A DNA stretch of 64,000 nt. Source: Crocodylus rhombifer (lineage: Eukaryota > Chordata > Crocodylia > Crocodylidae). The stretch spans positions 1 through 64,000 of the forward strand of contig JAVSML010020787.1 in assembly GCA_038503035.1 (NCBI GenBank), read 5' to 3'. The position numbers and the translations under genes were made by a program. Positions 57,775-64,000 of the stretch are shown one piece after another. The notes beneath the pieces were generated by a model, which ran no database searches, was not told the origin of the DNA, and was given only the letters and a program-made list of their open reading frames with translations. The stretch's first letter is position 1. Each line of letters starts with the position of its first letter.

Positions 57775-58972
57775 ACAGAATCATAGAAGTTGGGTTGAAG
57801 GGACCTTGTAGATCTTCAAGTCTGACCCCCTGCCTGGGCAGGAGAAAAAACTGGGCTCAAATGATCCCAGCTAGGTAGGCATCAAGCCTCCTCTTAAAGA
57901 CCCCCAGGGTAGGAGCCAGCACCACTTCCCTTGGAAGCTGGTTCCAGATCCTAGTCACCCTCACTGTGAAGTAGTTCATATGGATGTCTAATCTAAACCT
58001 CCTCTCCAACAACTTGTGTCCGTTATTCCTTGTTATGCGGGGGGGTGCTCAGGGAAACAAGGTCTCTCCCAAACCCTTCTGGTCTCCCCTAGTGAGTTTA
58101 CAGACGGTCACCAGGTCCCCCCTCAGCCTTCTCTTGTGAAGGCTGAACAGGTTCAGGTCCCGCAGGCTCTCACTGTAGAGTCTGCCCTGTTGCCCCCGGA
58201 TCATGCGGGTGGCCCTCCTCTGGACCCGCTCCATGTTGTCCACATCCCTCATGAAGTGCGGCACACAGAACTGGACACAGTACTCCAGCTGCAGCCTGAC
58301 CAGTGTTGCATAGAGAGGGAGGATCACCTCCTTGGCCCTGCTTGAGATGCACCTGTGGATGCACAACAAGGTCCGGTTAACCTTGCCAACTGTTGCCTCG
58401 GAGTGTCGGCCCATGTTCATCTTGGAGTCAATAATGACTCCAAGATCCCTTTCTGCCTCCGTGTTCTCAAGAAGGGAGTTTCCCCATCCTGTAAGTGTGC
58501 TGCTGGTTACTACTGCCCAACTGGAGCACCCTGAACTTGTCAGTATTGAAACGCATCCTGTTTTTGTTAACCGACCCCTGTAACCTATCCAGGTCTTGCT
58601 GCAGTCTTTCCCTCCCTACTAGCGTGCTCACCTCACCCCACATTTTGGTATCATCAGCTAATTTAAACAGATTGCTTTTCACCCCATTGTCCAAATCACT
58701 GATAAAGAAATTGAACAGCGCGTGCCCAAGAATCGAGCCCTGGGGGACTCCGCTGCCCACTTTTCCCCAGGTCAAATATGACCCATACACCACTACCCTC
58801 TGAGTACAACCCTTCAGCCAATCTGCAATCCATCTGACTGTGTAGGCATCAATGCCACCGTCGCCTAGTTTTTTAATGAGGATGGGGTGGGAGACGGTGT
58901 CAAAGGCCTTGCTGAAGTCCAGAAAGACTACATCCACAGCAACACCTGCATCCAATGCTTCTGTGACCATCA
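57775..58972 (-). mobile_element. CR1 LINE with open RT core, inserted into another CR1
   Basis: The 3' tail is at cacagaatcatagaagttgg (about 57775). A 215-codon minus frame (58467-59114) includes EALDAGVAVDVVFLDFSKAF, SGVPQGSILGHALFNFFISD and the catalytic LADDTKMWGE. A second frame (58049-58420) carries MNMGRHSEATVGKVNRTLL to the C-terminal blocks. It lies in the large UBE2I intron in the sense orientation. Confidence 0.92.
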
Positions 58973-59078
58973 TATAGGGTGGTTTAGATAGGGATGAGCC
59001 TGCCTCAGGCAGGGGGTTGGACTCTAGAAGACCTCTGGGCATCCCTTCTAGTCCTCTCTCTCTGATTCTATAAAATGT
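58973..59078 (+). mobile_element. CR1 3' tail, continuation of the split plus-strand CR1
   Basis: The phrases ctgcctcaggcagggggttg, gactctagaagacctctggg, then ccttctagtcctctctctct and gattctat are the terminal CR1 tail in plus orientation. It directly abuts the 5' end of the nested minus-strand CR1. Confidence 0.75.
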
Positions 59079-60142
59079 GACCAGCAAAATGCTTGAAAAG
59101 TTGGCCTGCTGCATACTCAGACACTAAATATAGCAAACAGAAAAGACAAAAAATCAATTTTTAAAACAGCTGGGTTTTTTTTTCCTAACAGTTCAGCTTA
59201 ATTTAGGGTTTCAGGATAAAAGCTATGAAAAAGAAGAACTCTTCACTCTTGAATACCAATAACATTTATACTTATCTAACATTGATAGGTATAAAAACTT
59301 AATTTTTTACAATGTAACTGTCTCAATTCACAATAAATTATCTTACTTTTTTTTAAAATCTAGATGAAGTATCTACCTGCTAAAGATTAGACATTCCTCT
59401 CTTCACTGTTATAATAAAGTAATGCTTAAAATACTTGACTGGTCAAATGGTCAACCCTAATGAGACCTGACAGGAACACGGGCCCCTCATACCACTGGTA
59501 CTCTTAATAGTTTGAAATATTTCCTACTTTGAAACAGAATTCTTTTAGTACCACATCTCTCAAACCAGCTGAAGTTTTCTAGGATGTCCCATGTCAGCAT
59601 TTGCAGATCAAAAGGCTGACATCTCGTTATGTTATAAGCACTTGGCTGGAGACCTACCACATGCCTCTGGCAAACAAAACCTACCTAAAGAGCTGAGACA
59701 CACCATACATTTCAGAAGAGGCTAAAGAAATTGTACCATATAATGGTCTGCTCTAAAGAAATATTGCTCTCAGAAGAACTTAAGTCTTGGCATCAAAGAG
59801 AAGACTTCTACCTCAGAAGCTGCTTAAGGACACCAAGGAGCAACCGAATGTTTTAGAAACTATATGCCAATTTAAAAACATATGTTCAAGTAATTGGCTG
59901 GGAGAATAGAAATCCAGTGGCAGAGAAAAATCCATTAATTTGAAAGACTATTCCTTCAAGATTTCCTCAGTTAGTGGATTAGTGTTGTTTGGTTATCAAA
60001 TATTAAATAATTGCAGAAATTGTTATTATACAATCCCGAATATGCAACATGGCAATATCCCATCTCTCTCACAGTATATAGTTAAAAGTTACAATACAGT
60101 TTACATTTAAGAAACCTCGTTGAATGTTTCGGTTCTTTACAA

Positions 60143-60328
60143 CAGGGGTGGGCAACCTGCAGCATGGGTGACACAAAGGTCAGGCCCAGCCTGTGTGCAG
60201 GCACAGCTGTGCAGCAGATTGGGGGGTGGGGCAGGCAGCAGATCAGGCAGGGAAAGGAGATCAGAGTGGCACTGGGGAGGGCACAGGGTTTAATTATGGC
60301 ATGCAACTGAAAAGGTTGGCCCCCATGG
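60143..60328. mobile_element. hAT-like MITE with 8-bp target duplication
   Basis: 186 bp beginning CAGGGGTGGGCAACCTG and ending AAAAGGTTGGCCCCCATGG (inverted CCATGGGGGCCAACCTTTT). Flanks CTTTACAA (60135-60142) and CTTTACAT (60329-60336) match at 7 of 8. The interior is GC-rich and non-coding. It lies in the large UBE2I intron. Confidence 0.75.
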
Positions 60329-61018
60329 CTTTACATAGGCGGGTTAACAGGTGGAACGATGTCAGTCTTTGAAAATGTAATGACTTTTGAACATTTCACG
60401 AAAGACAGAATAAAGAAAATTCTGAAGCTAAGTAGTCTACTTGGCTTGTGAACTGGTGCTAAAGATCTGTTCAATTTGAAGTTTTTGGAAAAAAGCATTA
60501 GATGCTTACTTTGCTACGTACACATGAACAGGGAATCTGATTAACTCCAGTCCTGGTGATTTTCAGCCCCTTTCTACAAAATGCATTCGGTGCAATGTTC
60601 GGTCATTTGCTAAACCAAAGCCAAGGCAAGGCAATTCTCTTCTGAGAAATACCAAGTTTCAAATCTGAGCTATTTTTACTGACCCAAAGAAAGACAATGG
60701 TCTTTTTACAAGCATTCAGTCATGCTGAATTCAAGTAGCCAAACAACTCATCTCAAATTTTCTTGAGAAACCAATCACCAAAAAATAAAGAAATTAAATC
60801 ATAAAGAACATATGACTGCATCTGGGGGGGAGAAAAAGATAGGTTATGACATTTTTAAATTACAGCATGCCTCACTGAGAGCCCAGATTTGTTTTGAAGG
60901 GTTACAAAATAATCACCCTATCATCAGTAGCCAGTAGCTAGATCATCGTACAGCCCTGAAACACTAACTGACCTGATCCCATTCTATTAAAAATGTGTAA
61001 TTATGCTGTTTTACTTAC

Positions 61019-61091
61019 ATTTGGGGGGCGAGGAAGGATAATCATCCTTGAAAAGCATCCGTAGCTTAAATAAGCCTCCTTCCCATGGTGT
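61019..61091 (-). CDS. UBE2I: UBE2I coding exon 3 (residues 51-74 plus one base)
   Basis: 73 nt, phase 0 to 1, acceptor ttctgacag|ACA and donor AAAT|GTAAGT. It encodes TPWEGGLFKLRMLF then KDDYPSSPPK, the E2 fold segment leading to the HPN motif. The last T forms Cys75 with the next exon. Confidence 0.97.
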
Positions 61092-63154
<2,063 letters not shown>

Positions 63155-63338
63155 CTACATTAAAACAAAAAAACCAAACAGAGTGAGACTTCAGAGATAC
63201 ATTTAACATACCTGAACAGTGTAATCACTATACATACACCAACTTGGCTACAACTTCTTTATGCAATAGAGGAACAGATTTCAGCAGCTACTTTATAGTT
63301 CCACTTCAGTTAGGAAAGGTGATCACCATAAAAATTCA

Positions 63339-64000
<662 letters not shown>

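Overview
This is a stretch of vertebrate nuclear genome, most likely from a crocodilian and possibly a turtle. The evidence is split genes with canonical GT-AG introns, many CR1-type LINE copies whose 3' ends read like crocodilian CR1s (for example a tail ending near 'agggtcggaagggacctgag'), hAT-like and Harbinger-like MITEs, solo LTRs, and an AT-rich background broken by one CpG island. The species assignment is an inference from repeat style only. An assembly gap of 400 N lies at 30071-30470.

Two protein-coding genes are present, both on the minus strand. UBE2I (the SUMO-conjugating enzyme UBC9) lies at about 50.9-63.5 kb. All six coding exons are present, total 477 nt including the stop, and encode 158 residues. 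Its 3' UTR and poly(A) signal are recognisable. Exon 1 (5' UTR) is not seen and probably lies to the right of the window. BAIAP3 (a Munc13-family C2-domain protein) occupies the left part. Twelve coding exons between 270 and 25837 join in frame to give the first 395 residues (N-terminal region, complete first C2 domain, start of the middle region). The rest of the gene runs off the left edge. The BAIAP3 promoter is probably the CpG island at about 37.8-38.8 kb, 12 kb upstream of the start codon. UBE2I upstream of BAIAP3 on the same strand is also the order I recall for human 16p13.3, so the pair looks like conserved synteny.

The rest is introns and a 12 kb intergenic interval (about 38.9-50.9 kb), with no other gene that I can support. 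Recognisable mobile DNA includes about 17 CR1 segments, most in the minus orientation, some nested or head-to-head. There is one degenerate LINE of another clade at about 10.1-11.2 kb and an L2-like trace at about 54.6-55.0 kb. There are two solo-LTR-like elements: 5454-7035, GC-rich with internal tandem repeats, and 27765-28232, with a TATA box, AATAAA and a 4-bp target duplication inside a CR1. There are four hAT-like MITEs, three with 7/8 or 8/8 matching 8-bp target duplications and one with a weaker 6/8 match. There is one Harbinger-like fold-back element with TTA duplications, and several copies of an interspersed repeat with an 'atatcttttatt' motif.

No previously undescribed biological system is evident. 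The points most worth checking are a 45-nt in-frame microexon in the BAIAP3 C2 domain, the fold-back MITE with a nearby relative of its core, the nested solo LTR, the sequence gap that sits inside an inverted repeat, and the unannotated 5' end of BAIAP3.
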